NCBI RefSeq assembly: GCF_009711055.1
Contig: NZ_WMJY01000001.1
Coordinates: forward strand, 178,092 to 242,091
Direction of reading: 5' to 3'
Length of the DNA: 64,000 nucleotides
Source of the DNA: Myroides pelagicus
Lineage (GTDB): Bacteria > Bacteroidota > Bacteroidia > Flavobacteriales > Flavobacteriaceae
The notes under the pieces are model-generated. The model made no database searches. It worked only from the letters and a program-made list of their open reading frames with translations, and was not told the origin of the DNA. Below are positions 16,251 through 25,510 of the stretch, piece after piece. A program made the translations under genes and the position numbers. Position 1 is the first letter of the stretch; each line of letters opens with the position of its first letter.

Positions 16251-18251
16251 CTATAATTCTCTTTTCTCTATATTAAAAGTTGCTACCACTGGCCAATGAT
16301 CTGATGGCCATAACTTATCATAACTTTTTCTAACAACGCTTGAATGTATTAAAGTAAAGGGGCGGGAATAAAAAATATAATCCACTGTCGTGCTACCCGT
16401 ACCACTCCATTTATGGAAGGTTTTTAAATTCTCATCTAAAGCATTAAACAATTCCGGCTGCTTTTGTGACTTTAATACATTGATTTCATTTGAATTAGGC
16501 TGACCATTGAAATCACCTATACACAAAACAGGCAGTCCTTTACTATTATCTTTAATAATTTGCAATACATATTTAGCTGAACTAATTCTATCTTGAGAAG
16601 AAACAGTCGTCCAATGGCTATTTGTGATAAAATATTCTTTGTTTTTGAACTTATCTAAAAGTATAACCCAGGATCCACTTCTATTTTCAGCATAATTCAT
16701 TTGATAGGTTTGACTGTCTTTGAGCTCAAATCTTGATTTCTTATAAAAGATCACCTTAGGTGAGCCATAAGAATTAGCCTCATCCATATAGTAATCATAT
16801 CCATTGGCAGCCATTTGCTTTTGTAACCATAACTCAAACCAATTGTCAGAGAATTCCTGTAACCCAACTATATCAACCTTTTGATCTATAATAAGTTGTA
16901 ATATATAATCCTTTCTTTGTTCCAAAGAATAAGGGTCTGAAGCATCATCATGGCGAATATTAAAACTCATTATACTTAACTGACCTTCTAAGGGTTCTGG
17001 TAGTTGCGGATCAACTTGATCATTTAAGGTATACTTTGTTACCCCTTGTGCTGATTCTATATCTGATAAATGAGATTCTCCCGGACAATAACTTAATGGT
17101 ACTATGGAAGAACTTCTAAGCTCTAACCAGTCTTTAGCATCTGTAGCACCTCCTAGTTTTATAAAGTTCCCAACATCTGAATCTGGTTGAGAAAACAAAT
17201 GGGTATTAGTTCCTTGTCCAAAAAACGGTTGTTGATTTCCTTGTTTATCTTCAATAGAATAACGATCACTTTGAATAGGAATTCTATACCCCCATTGATT
17301 GTTTTGGTCAAATACTCCTTGGATTGTTGTTCCGTAAAACACCGCATCGATAGGTACTGTTTCAGATGTAACCTGGGTTCCTTTAAAAACAGCTATCCCA
17401 TCAGCTGTATTTTGACCATCTTTAGATAAATTACCTAATAATCCACTGGTCGGATCTCCAAAGCCATCGCCTTGTTCTAATTTATAATCTTTAGTTGCAA
17501 TCCAGTTTGCCTGACTAATATCTGTACTTTTACCACAGCTTCCATATCCTGATAAAACCTTTGATTTTCCTCCAACATAAAAAAATGTTCCTTTTTTTAC
17601 ACTTCCACTTACTAAATCAAATTTATAGGTAGCCTTACCTCCTTGTGCCCAACCTTTATCAGAAACAATACCATTGTTTGCAACCACTAGACTATAAGGT
17701 GTATTATTAAAATCAATGTCTTGTAAAGCTAAAAGCTGAATATACTCATAACCTCCACTGTGATGAACCACTATAGAACCACCTTGATAGGTAGATGTAG
17801 TACCATTTGCTGCACCATCACTACCTCTAGGGGCTGCTTGAATCCCGGTTATAATAATGGGACTATTCACCTTTAAATAACTCTCAGGCACTATATCTAA
17901 GGTAATTTTAACCTGTTTATCTTGATTTTCAATCTCTAAGTTCGCCTGTTGTTCTTTGTTATCGTGGTGCGCTTTTAACACATACTCACCTTGTTGTAAT
18001 TCTGTAAATAATGCAACTCCTGTTAAAGAAGTTTCTTCTGATTTTATCTGTTTCCCTTTAGTATCATATAACTTAACTAAAGCCGATTGAATTGGAGCTT
18101 GCATTTTATCAACAACCAAAACCGTAGCTGAGTATAAATTAACACTCTCTTTTTCAGGGTTTTTATTTATAAAATCATCTTGATAGCTACATGAACTTGA
18201 AAAAACTAATAAGGTAATTAGTTGTATAAATATTTTTAAATAATTTTTCAT
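16251..18251 (-). CDS. Lipoprotein with C-terminal endonuclease/exonuclease/phosphatase domain
   Basis: 666 residues. Lipoprotein signal ending FSSSC20 SYQDD, a carboxypeptidase-regulatory-like beta domain (about 40-125), a middle domain (about 130-400, ITGIQAAPRGSDGAANG, resembling lamin-tail/DUF5689-type domains) and a C-terminal EEP fold with SIMSFNIRHDD, GLQEF, CIGDFNGQPNS and SDHWPV, the Mg-binding and catalytic motifs. EEP enzymes cleave phosphodiesters in nucleic acids, phospholipids or inositol phosphates. It follows susD by 6 bp, so it is the third gene of the SusC operon and probably a surface enzyme that processes the captured ligand. Confidence 0.85.
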   Translation of the reverse strand: MKNYLKIFIQLITLLVFSSSCSYQDDFINKNPEKESVNLYSATVLVVDKMQAPIQSALVKLYDTKGKQIKSEETSLTGVALFTELQQGEYVLKAHHDNKEQQANLEIENQDKQVKITLDIVPESYLKVNSPIIITGIQAAPRGSDGAANGTTSTYQGGSIVVHHSGGYEYIQLLALQDIDFNNTPYSLVVANNGIVSDKGWAQGGKATYKFDLVSGSVKKGTFFYVGGKSKVLSGYGSCGKSTDISQANWIATKDYKLEQGDGFGDPTSGLLGNLSKDGQNTADGIAVFKGTQVTSETVPIDAVFYGTTIQGVFDQNNQWGYRIPIQSDRYSIEDKQGNQQPFFGQGTNTHLFSQPDSDVGNFIKLGGATDAKDWLELRSSSIVPLSYCPGESHLSDIESAQGVTKYTLNDQVDPQLPEPLEGQLSIMSFNIRHDDASDPYSLEQRKDYILQLIIDQKVDIVGLQEFSDNWFELWLQKQMAANGYDYYMDEANSYGSPKVIFYKKSRFELKDSQTYQMNYAENRSGSWVILLDKFKNKEYFITNSHWTTVSSQDRISSAKYVLQIIKDNSKGLPVLCIGDFNGQPNSNEINVLKSQKQPELFNALDENLKTFHKWSGTGSTTVDYIFYSRPFTLIHSSVVRKSYDKLWPSDHWPVVATFNIEKREL

Positions 18252-18257
18252 TTTGAT

Positions 18258-19994
18258 TTACCAGCCTTTATTTTGTGTTAATTGACTATTTAAAACTATT
18301 GATTTATAAGGTATTGGATATAGATACTGATGCTCTTGAAACACACGAGTTAGGTTATCCATTAAAATCAATGTTCCAGAATCTCCATTTGAAAGTTTAT
18401 ATTGATTATTGTCAATTATATAATAATAAACTCCCTTTTGAGCATCTGAGGGTACTTTGGATACAAAACAAACATCAGCTTGGCCATCATTATTAATATC
18501 CATTAGTATATTTAATCCAGGGACATACATACCATCATAGGTTTTAGTTAATAATTCAGCCGATTTCCATCGTCTTAAGTCATCATAACGAAACCCCTCT
18601 AAAACAAGTTCTATAGCGCGTTCTCTTCGTATTTCTAGTAAATTAGCATCAGTTAGTTTAGGATAGAAATTTTGAATCAGATAAGGATCTGCTACAGTTG
18701 GCATACCAGTATTTTTTATCCCAGCACGTTGTCTTAATAATTTTATTGTTTTGTCCCAATCCGAAGTAGTGAAATCACCTAACTCAGCCTTAGCCTCTGC
18801 GTAATTCAATAAGACCTCCGCATATCTTATAATAGGAAGTGAGTTATTATTCTCTGCCACACCATCTGTTGCTGATGAATCTAAAGTTAACTTCTTGGGT
18901 TGATAACCAGTATAGGTGTAAGTAAAATCTGGTGCCGCAAATTGACCATCTCTTTTATAATCTCCCATTCGAATGGTTTGTTCTAGGCGTTGATCTCTAT
19001 TGGCTACTTCCTCAGAAAAAGCAATTAAACCATAATTGTTTTGATCGGTAAATCTAGAGCCGTCGATATTCAAATAGGTATTCACAAATGATTTTGTCAA
19101 ATTAGATCTATTGCCATAAGTTGCACTTGTATAATACCAATTTGCATCATGAAACAAGCGATATGCCGCACTTGCATTAGCCGCTAAAATCACCTCCGAA
19201 GACTCAGGTTGTTCTTTATTAAATAAATTTCTATAGCTTTGATCTCCACCTGAGGTGTTTAATCTGTATAAGTTAGCTTTAATTAATTCATCAGAACTAA
19301 TCACTGCTTGTTCAAGCCATTTATCTGCAGTATCAGATAATCCAAGATCTGTGTGGTATTTTCTAAAAGTACCTTCAAACAAACATACTCTTGATTTAAA
19401 TGCAAGTGCTACTTGTTTAGTTATTCTAGAAGAACTATTATCTTTATTACCTTGAATATTAGCAATGGCATAATCTAAATCCTGTAAAACTTTGTCCATT
19501 ACCTCCTGTCTTGGATCCCTGGGTTTGTATAATTCTGGGGCATCCACAGCAAGGGTCTTTTCATACCAAGGAACATCTCCAAATCGCTTAACTTTTTCAA
19601 AGTAAAACCAGGCTCTAAAAAAACGTGCTAATCCCTGATAATGATCTTTTCTCTCCTGGGAAATAGCAGCATTTTGATAGTGTTCTAAAAAATAGTTGAT
19701 GTTTCTTAAATCACTCCAACTCCATCCACCACTATCATAAGCCGTATATGTTCCTGTTAAATAGTTATTAATGGTTCGTCCAATTACATAATCTGTCATA
19801 TTATCCGATCGAACGATATCTTTACCTGATGGTAATATTTTATAAAATGAATTACTATATAACTCTAAGTCTTTTTCTGAAGAAAAAGCCACCTCTGGTG
19901 AGAGCTTATCAAAAGGAAGCTGATCTAAATCATTTGAACAAGAGCTCAAAACTAAGATTCCTACTAAAGCCGTTAGTAAAATATTTTTTTTCAT
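18258..19994 (-). CDS. SusD/RagB family nutrient-binding lipoprotein
   Basis: 578 residues with lipobox VLSSC20 SND. Helical TPR-like SusD signatures: ARFFRAWFYFEKVKRFGDVPWYEK near residue 125, the PIIRYAEVLLNYAEAKAELGD motif, and RRERAIELVLEGFRYDDLRRW in the C-terminal part. SusD proteins cap the SusC barrel on the cell surface and bind the ligand. It begins 11 bp after susC, and the EEP lipoprotein follows 6 bp after it. The ligand cannot be deduced directly, but the neighbouring phosphoesterases point to a phosphorylated compound. Confidence 0.95.
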   Translation of the reverse strand: MKKNILLTALVGILVLSSCSNDLDQLPFDKLSPEVAFSSEKDLELYSNSFYKILPSGKDIVRSDNMTDYVIGRTINNYLTGTYTAYDSGGWSWSDLRNINYFLEHYQNAAISQERKDHYQGLARFFRAWFYFEKVKRFGDVPWYEKTLAVDAPELYKPRDPRQEVMDKVLQDLDYAIANIQGNKDNSSSRITKQVALAFKSRVCLFEGTFRKYHTDLGLSDTADKWLEQAVISSDELIKANLYRLNTSGGDQSYRNLFNKEQPESSEVILAANASAAYRLFHDANWYYTSATYGNRSNLTKSFVNTYLNIDGSRFTDQNNYGLIAFSEEVANRDQRLEQTIRMGDYKRDGQFAAPDFTYTYTGYQPKKLTLDSSATDGVAENNNSLPIIRYAEVLLNYAEAKAELGDFTTSDWDKTIKLLRQRAGIKNTGMPTVADPYLIQNFYPKLTDANLLEIRRERAIELVLEGFRYDDLRRWKSAELLTKTYDGMYVPGLNILMDINNDGQADVCFVSKVPSDAQKGVYYYIIDNNQYKLSNGDSGTLILMDNLTRVFQEHQYLYPIPYKSIVLNSQLTQNKGW

Positions 19995-20005
19995 AATTTA
20001 ATTTT

Positions 20006-23000
20006 TTAAAAAGTAATATCTAATCCTAAGGAGAATGTTTTTAACATTGGATATCTCATCCCATTGCCTCTATTACCAGCCAACTCTGGATCAGAACCAT
20101 CAATGACCTCTGGATCCATTGTTTTTAACACTCTAAACATTGGAGAATAAGTCCATAGGTTTTGCCCTGTAAAAAAGATTCTTAAACTTTGTATCTTATT
20201 CTTTTCCAATAAATGCTTAGGAAAATCATAACCGATGGTTAAATTTTTTAAACGGATGTATGCTGCGTTTTGAATATATTTACTCTGTTGAACGTTTAAC
20301 TCCCCTCTACTATTTAGGGCAACATAACCTCTCATTCGAGGAAAATAAGCATCTGGGTTTTGCTCTGACCACATCATATTAGACATCTTAGAAGGATGCC
20401 AACTATATGGTCTATTATAAGCGCCCCAAAAAAGAGAATTATCCGCCCCTGGCCAGAAGTCTCTTTTTCCTACACCTTGAAAAAAGGCATTAAAAAAGAA
20501 ATTGTTCCACTCAAAGTCTGCTTTAAAACCAAAATTAAAACGAGGTGTAGAATTACCAATTACTCTTCTATCTCCAGGATTGTTAAGTGTATTATCACCA
20601 ATATCAATGACCCCATCACCATTTAAATCGGCAAATTTTATATCTCCCGGCATCTTAATATTTGCTGCCGAAACACGGATATAACTCTGATCGGCATGAT
20701 TATCTATATCAGCTTGATCAATAAAATAGCCAGCATTCTCAAACCCCCAAATCTCACCCACTTGCATACCTTGATAAAAAGTATCTAAGGATTTGGTTGG
20801 ATTGTTAAATTTGGTTATTGTAGATTTATTATCAGATAAGATGAACTTGAATTTATATTTCAATGGTTTAGAGAAATTTATTTGATCTCTCCACGCTATA
20901 GATAATTCCCAGCCTTTTGTTTGTAAATCGGCATAATTTCCCTTAGGCTCTGTAGCTCCGAATACTTCGGGAAGCGGTGTGCCTTGGGTATACATATCAG
21001 TTGTAGAACGTTTATACCAATCAAAAGAAGTTACCAACCTACGATTAAACCATTGGGTATCCAAACCAATATTAAATGTAGTAGCCTTTTCCCAAGTAAG
21101 TCCATTTGGAATTACATTTGGCTTGTTTGTATATAATGGATTTTTACCATTTAACAACACATTTAATTGATTCACAGACATTGTTTCTAAATATTGATAA
21201 GGAGCAATATTTCCATTTCCTAATGAACCATAGGATGCTCTGAATTTTAACTCAGGAATAATATCAGCTAAACGACTATTCTGCCAAAAATTCTCTTGAG
21301 AAACTCTATAGCCTACTGAAGCTGAAGGAAAGAACCCCCATTGCTGATTCTCAGGAAACTTTGAAGACCCATCATAGCGACCATTAACTTCTACAAAATA
21401 TTTCTCCCTATAATTATAGTTAAAGCGGAAGAATGCTCCCAAAGTAGCCCACTGATATCCACCGGCCTTTAAAACGATATTCTCTCCTGTGGCTAATCCG
21501 AAATCTGGCAAAAGAGAATTGGTCAAATCATTTCTTTCAAAACTTCTTCTATCTAGGCGTAACTTTTCATAGTTATACCCTATCAATCCTTTTATATTAT
21601 GACCATTAAACTGTTTTTTATACTCAGTATAAAGATTCATTCCTTTATAGGTTGTCTTTTTCTGGTATTCTTGAAGTTTGTTTTCTCCCCGTTGGGATAA
21701 CTCTCCTGGCCTTACACTATAAGGTACTGGTGTGTATTGTTTGTTTTCAACTTCATTTAGATTCCTAAAAGTAAAATCGCCATAAAAAGAAAGTTCTTCT
21801 TTTATAATATCGGCCTTAAAACTTGTTGTGTTTCTAAGTTGTTGTCTATTGGTATCTGAATAATTTCCTCCTGTAATAAAACTTCCAAATACAATTGCTG
21901 CATTATGTGTTAATGTCCCATCTGGATTATACAACATAGCTACAGGAAATGCCTCATCTGAAATTCTACGCCATACAGGTGTATCTGATGGATGATTTAA
22001 AATAGGAAAGAAATAATCCATCTCTGCATATTCGAAATTGTTTTCTAGTTTTAACCAATTGGTTAATCTTAAAGCCCCTTTACCTCTTAGGTTATACATT
22101 TTAAACTTATCGGGATTGTACCTAAAGACCCCGTCTTGTGAATTGATTCTTCCTGATAAATAATAACTTGCTTTTTCCCCTGACCCACTAGCATTTAAAT
22201 TATACTCTTGAGCCGTAATCATATCTGCATATAATTCTTTCATCCAATCTGTATTGCCGTAATAAACATATTTTCCTGTGGATGGATCTATTTGAACCTT
22301 ACTTAAACTCGGATCTTGGTCGTGTTGTTTTAACTCTTGCAAATATTCCATGGAAAAAGGGAATACACTATTTGCCTTAGAAGGATGCATCTTATAATCA
22401 TTCCACGAATAATAAGACTGATCAAACTGTTCTGCCCACTGATAACCATTAGTTACTAAATCTGGTTTTACAGTGTGATCAAGTATTGAGAAATTGGTTG
22501 AGAAATTGATTTTAGACTTCTCATTCTTAGATTCTTTTGTAGTGATAAGAATCACCCCAAAACTTCCTCTTGCACCATAAATAGCTGCTGAGGCAGCGTC
22601 TTTTAATACAGAAACACTTTCAATATCATTGGGGTTCAATAAAGAAGGATCTCCCGGTACACCATCTATTAATACAAGAGCACTTCCTCCACCCCCAATT
22701 GAGGTAGTACCTCTAACATTATAAGTTGCTGATCTAGTAGGTTTCCCATCACCAATCACTAAATTAAGGTTTCCTATTTCTCCTTGAAGAGCTTTGGCTA
22801 GATTTGTTACAGGTCGATCTCTAAAAGTCTCCGCACCTACTTGGTCAACAGCACCTGTGACATTAGCTTTTTTTTGTTTTCCATAACCAACCACTACCAC
22901 CTCCTCTAGGCTTGTTTGGTCAATCACCATAGTAATTTGCATTGTCTTTGATACCAAGGCTTCAACGGTTTTGTAACCAATAAAAGAAACCTGAAGTTTA

Positions 23001-23491
23001 TCTTTTCCGATTTGTGCTGCTATAGAAAAACTCCCATCAAGATCTGTACTAACTCCTTGATTTGTTCCCTTTAAAATAACAGTTGCTCCAGGAACAGCTA
23101 TACCATACTGATCTTTAACAACTCCTTTAATTCTCTGCTGACTCTTTGAAGGTAGTTTTACTGAAATAGTAGTTCCAGATACCTGGTAAGTAATTCCATA
23201 GTGTTCAACTAAAAGGTTTAAAATAGTGTTTATTTCACTTGAATTAATATTCAAATTAACTCTTTTTTCTAAAGCTGTAACCTGGTCACTATAGATTATT
23301 GTATAGGAAGACTGCTTTTTAATTGCATTAAATACATCTACAATTGATGCCTTTTCAAGTTGTAATACAATAGGTGCTATTGCCTTTTGTTGTCCATAAA
23401 GCTCATTAAAGCTTAAAAGGTTCAAAAATAGCAAAGCAGTGGCTAAGGAAGCATATAATTTATTCTTCCTTTGTAGTAATTTTAGATACAT
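20006..23491 (-). CDS. SusC/RagA TonB-dependent transporter with STN signalling domain
   Basis: 1161 residues: signal peptide (to about residue 34), STN domain (about 45-110, VFNAIKKQSSYTIIYSD), carboxypeptidase-like domain (about 118-200, IKGVVKDQYGIAVPGATVILKG), linker EEVVVVGYGKQKKANVTGAV, plug and a 22-strand barrel. The STN domain marks transporters that signal to an inner-membrane FecR protein, which fits the FecR and ECF genes directly upstream. It moves a ligand across the outer membrane using TonB energy. susC, susD and the EEP lipoprotein form one operon. Confidence 0.96.
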   Translation of the reverse strand: MYLKLLQRKNKLYASLATALLFLNLLSFNELYGQQKAIAPIVLQLEKASIVDVFNAIKKQSSYTIIYSDQVTALEKRVNLNINSSEINTILNLLVEHYGITYQVSGTTISVKLPSKSQQRIKGVVKDQYGIAVPGATVILKGTNQGVSTDLDGSFSIAAQIGKDKLQVSFIGYKTVEALVSKTMQITMVIDQTSLEEVVVVGYGKQKKANVTGAVDQVGAETFRDRPVTNLAKALQGEIGNLNLVIGDGKPTRSATYNVRGTTSIGGGGSALVLIDGVPGDPSLLNPNDIESVSVLKDAASAAIYGARGSFGVILITTKESKNEKSKINFSTNFSILDHTVKPDLVTNGYQWAEQFDQSYYSWNDYKMHPSKANSVFPFSMEYLQELKQHDQDPSLSKVQIDPSTGKYVYYGNTDWMKELYADMITAQEYNLNASGSGEKASYYLSGRINSQDGVFRYNPDKFKMYNLRGKGALRLTNWLKLENNFEYAEMDYFFPILNHPSDTPVWRRISDEAFPVAMLYNPDGTLTHNAAIVFGSFITGGNYSDTNRQQLRNTTSFKADIIKEELSFYGDFTFRNLNEVENKQYTPVPYSVRPGELSQRGENKLQEYQKKTTYKGMNLYTEYKKQFNGHNIKGLIGYNYEKLRLDRRSFERNDLTNSLLPDFGLATGENIVLKAGGYQWATLGAFFRFNYNYREKYFVEVNGRYDGSSKFPENQQWGFFPSASVGYRVSQENFWQNSRLADIIPELKFRASYGSLGNGNIAPYQYLETMSVNQLNVLLNGKNPLYTNKPNVIPNGLTWEKATTFNIGLDTQWFNRRLVTSFDWYKRSTTDMYTQGTPLPEVFGATEPKGNYADLQTKGWELSIAWRDQINFSKPLKYKFKFILSDNKSTITKFNNPTKSLDTFYQGMQVGEIWGFENAGYFIDQADIDNHADQSYIRVSAANIKMPGDIKFADLNGDGVIDIGDNTLNNPGDRRVIGNSTPRFNFGFKADFEWNNFFFNAFFQGVGKRDFWPGADNSLFWGAYNRPYSWHPSKMSNMMWSEQNPDAYFPRMRGYVALNSRGELNVQQSKYIQNAAYIRLKNLTIGYDFPKHLLEKNKIQSLRIFFTGQNLWTYSPMFRVLKTMDPEVIDGSDPELAGNRGNGMRYPMLKTFSLGLDITF

Positions 23492-23548
23492 AATTGTTAT
23501 CTTTGTTTTTCTAGTTAATTATTCTGCATAAAATGATTAATTATTCAT

Positions 23549-23582
23549 AAACCTGTTCATTGCTCCAACTCTGTACAGGTTT
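23549..23582 (-). terminator. Possible terminator/attenuator between fecR and susC
   Basis: Inverted repeat AAACCTGT (23549-23556) with ACAGGTTT (23575-23582), 18-nt loop. The 3' flank on the - strand is only weakly T-rich. It would separate the ECF/FecR unit from the transporter operon. Confidence 0.4.
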
Positions 23583-23623
23583 TTTATTTATTTTTTTCTC
23601 ATATATATTAGATTGGTTACACA

Positions 23624-24553
23624 TTAGTTATTTAAATAAACATGAATTACTCCATCGGGTTCCTGTTTATATGTTATTCCATAGATAAACTGAAGACTCT
23701 CTAGAATATCCTCTACTTTATCATAAGTAAAATCACCACTGATTGTTGTTTTAGGAATTTGCTTAGAGGCTAATTTTAAATTAATATCAAATCTTCTATT
23801 TAATACCGTTAATACTTCCTCTATTGTCATTTTATCAAATTTTACCTCACCTTTAAACCATTGATTAAATTGACCTGAATCGATGTCGTTTTTTTCAAAA
23901 GGATATCCTTTTGAGCTATATAAAACTCTTTGATCTTTCTTTAAAGTAACATGTTCACCGCTAATTTTATCTTCAACTCTTACCTTACCTTGATACACAC
24001 TGACTTGCACAGTTTCATCAGTACTATCATTAACGTTAAATTTAGTTCCTAGAACGCGTGTTTTTAATTTAGGACTATTCACTAAAAAAGGAGAATCATT
24101 CAAAGTGTGCTTAACCTCAAAAAAAGCTTCACCTGTTAGTTTTACTTCCCTATAATCGGAGTCAAACTCTTTTGGATATAATAATTTACTATTTGCGTTT
24201 AAATGAACCAAAGTAGAATCACTTAAATAAAACGTTAACTGTTGGCCTCTTTGGGCATACTGTTCAATCCATTGTTGCTTATTGTAAGTGGTAAAAATCG
24301 CTAAGGAAATCGATAAAAACACAACAACAGCTGCAGCTATTTTATAGTAATATAGTTTTTGAGACTTTGATCTAGGAAAAATCTTCTTATCAATTTTTTT
24401 CTTTATCTGATCACCTATATTTTTTTTAACTTGGTGAGATTGGACTCCTGATTCCTGTAATTTATCAAAATATAACTCAACAAGTTTGTATTGTTGAGGG
24501 TCTGCTGTTTGATCCGCATATCTTGATAATATTTTTTTAAAATATTTAACCAT
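23624..24553 (-). CDS. FecR family anti-sigma factor
   Basis: 309 residues. Cytoplasmic N-terminus, one membrane helix at about 88-108 (KIAAAVVVFLSISLAIF), then the periplasmic FecR domain (RGQQLTFYLSDSTLVHLNANS, YREVKLTGEAFFEVKH, FNVNDSTDETVQVSVYQGKVRV) and a C-terminal DUF4974/STN-like part (FDKMTIEEVLTVLNRRFDINL). It binds the STN domain of the SusC partner and controls the ECF sigma factor. It lies 89 bp after the sigma gene and upstream of susC, the normal order. Confidence 0.95.
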   Translation of the reverse strand: MVKYFKKILSRYADQTADPQQYKLVELYFDKLQESGVQSHQVKKNIGDQIKKKIDKKIFPRSKSQKLYYYKIAAAVVVFLSISLAIFTTYNKQQWIEQYAQRGQQLTFYLSDSTLVHLNANSKLLYPKEFDSDYREVKLTGEAFFEVKHTLNDSPFLVNSPKLKTRVLGTKFNVNDSTDETVQVSVYQGKVRVEDKISGEHVTLKKDQRVLYSSKGYPFEKNDIDSGQFNQWFKGEVKFDKMTIEEVLTVLNRRFDINLKLASKQIPKTTISGDFTYDKVEDILESLQFIYGITYKQEPDGVIHVYLNN

Positions 24554-24642
24554 CTTTGTCTTTTATCTTTACTATATACTATGATGTATATTAAAAAGTA
24601 AAAACCCCTATTAAAGTATAAAGACTTAACGATTAGTTAATA

Positions 24643-25179
24643 TTAAACCAATGAAAGTAAAAAAGAAAAGTGGGTATTTGTAATGTATCGTGTGTTTCCA
24701 CGTAATAGCTTTAAGGCCTTATTAATTTGATTTTCTACAGTACTTTGTGAAATATTTAATTCAAGAGCTATTTCTTGATAAGACAATTGCTCATAAAAAC
24801 GTAACTTAAATACAGTCAAACACTTGGCAAGTAAAACACTGCTAGCTGTTTGCTCTATCTCTGATAATAAACGATTTTTAATTTCATCAAATTCAACCTC
24901 GTCTAATTCGGGAATAAGAGCGGCAATATTTTCTATCTGAACCTCATTAAAGGTTCGTTTCTTTAAAGCTTTCGCGCATTGGTTTCGTACCGCTTGAAAC
25001 AAATAAGCTCGAGGCAGTTCAATACTAACCAAATCCATTCGATCCCAATAATCGATAAAAATTTCCTGTATTATATCCTCAGCAATAGCTCTATCCCTAA
25101 TAATATTATAGGCAAATGCATAAAGCTCAGACCAATGCTTTTGATACAAGTTATCAAAATTTTTCTCTTTACCTGTCAT
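24643..25179 (-). CDS. ECF RNA polymerase sigma-70 factor
   Basis: 178 residues with sigma region 2 (ELYAFAYNIIRDRAIAEDIIQEIFIDYWDR, residues 15-45) and region 4 with an HTH (FYEQLSYQEIALELNISQSTVENQINKAL, about 127-158). The length and the Bacteroidetes-type organisation (ECF, FecR, SusC with STN) place it in the sigma-70 family 1 group that responds to outer-membrane ligand binding. It should activate the SusC operon promoter. A good TTG-N17-TATCTTTG promoter lies 35 bp upstream of its ATG. Confidence 0.95.
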   Translation of the reverse strand: MTGKEKNFDNLYQKHWSELYAFAYNIIRDRAIAEDIIQEIFIDYWDRMDLVSIELPRAYLFQAVRNQCAKALKKRTFNEVQIENIAALIPELDEVEFDEIKNRLLSEIEQTASSVLLAKCLTVFKLRFYEQLSYQEIALELNISQSTVENQINKALKLLRGNTRYITNTHFSFLLSLV

Positions 25180-25510
25180 TTTATCGTTTGCTAACTACAA
25201 ATATTGTTTTACCCAAAGATAACAATCTAGCTAGATGACAATTTTATGATAATGTTAAGTTTTTCTAGCTATATTAAATACCCCTTATAAGTACAAAGAA
25301 GTTTTTTAAAATCAATTTCACAACAAATCGGTTTTATTATATTACTATTCTTTTCAACATTATAGAAATCACATTTACAATGATTAATTAGTATAAATTA
25401 ATAATACTTGGATAATTCTCTTGATAAATACTATAATTTATTAGGCAAAAAGCGCATTTTATAATATATTAGAACCTTTATTATTACATATAAATAAACT
25501 TCTATTATAC
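25180..25510. other. Divergent intergenic region between ECF sigma and amidohydrolase genes
   Basis: 331 bp, very AT-rich. It carries the promoter of the sigma gene (25214-25241). I see no RNA gene, and no clear TAnnTTTG element for the + strand amidohydrolase gene. Confidence 0.6.
25214..25241 (-). promoter_or_regulatory. Promoter of the ECF sigma/FecR unit with palindrome in the spacer
   Basis: On the - strand TTG (25239-25241), 17-bp spacer, TATCTTTG (25214-25221), matching the Bacteroidota consensus. The spacer contains the perfect palindrome ATCTAGCTAGAT (25225-25236), a possible operator. The ATG is 35 bp downstream. Confidence 0.6.
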
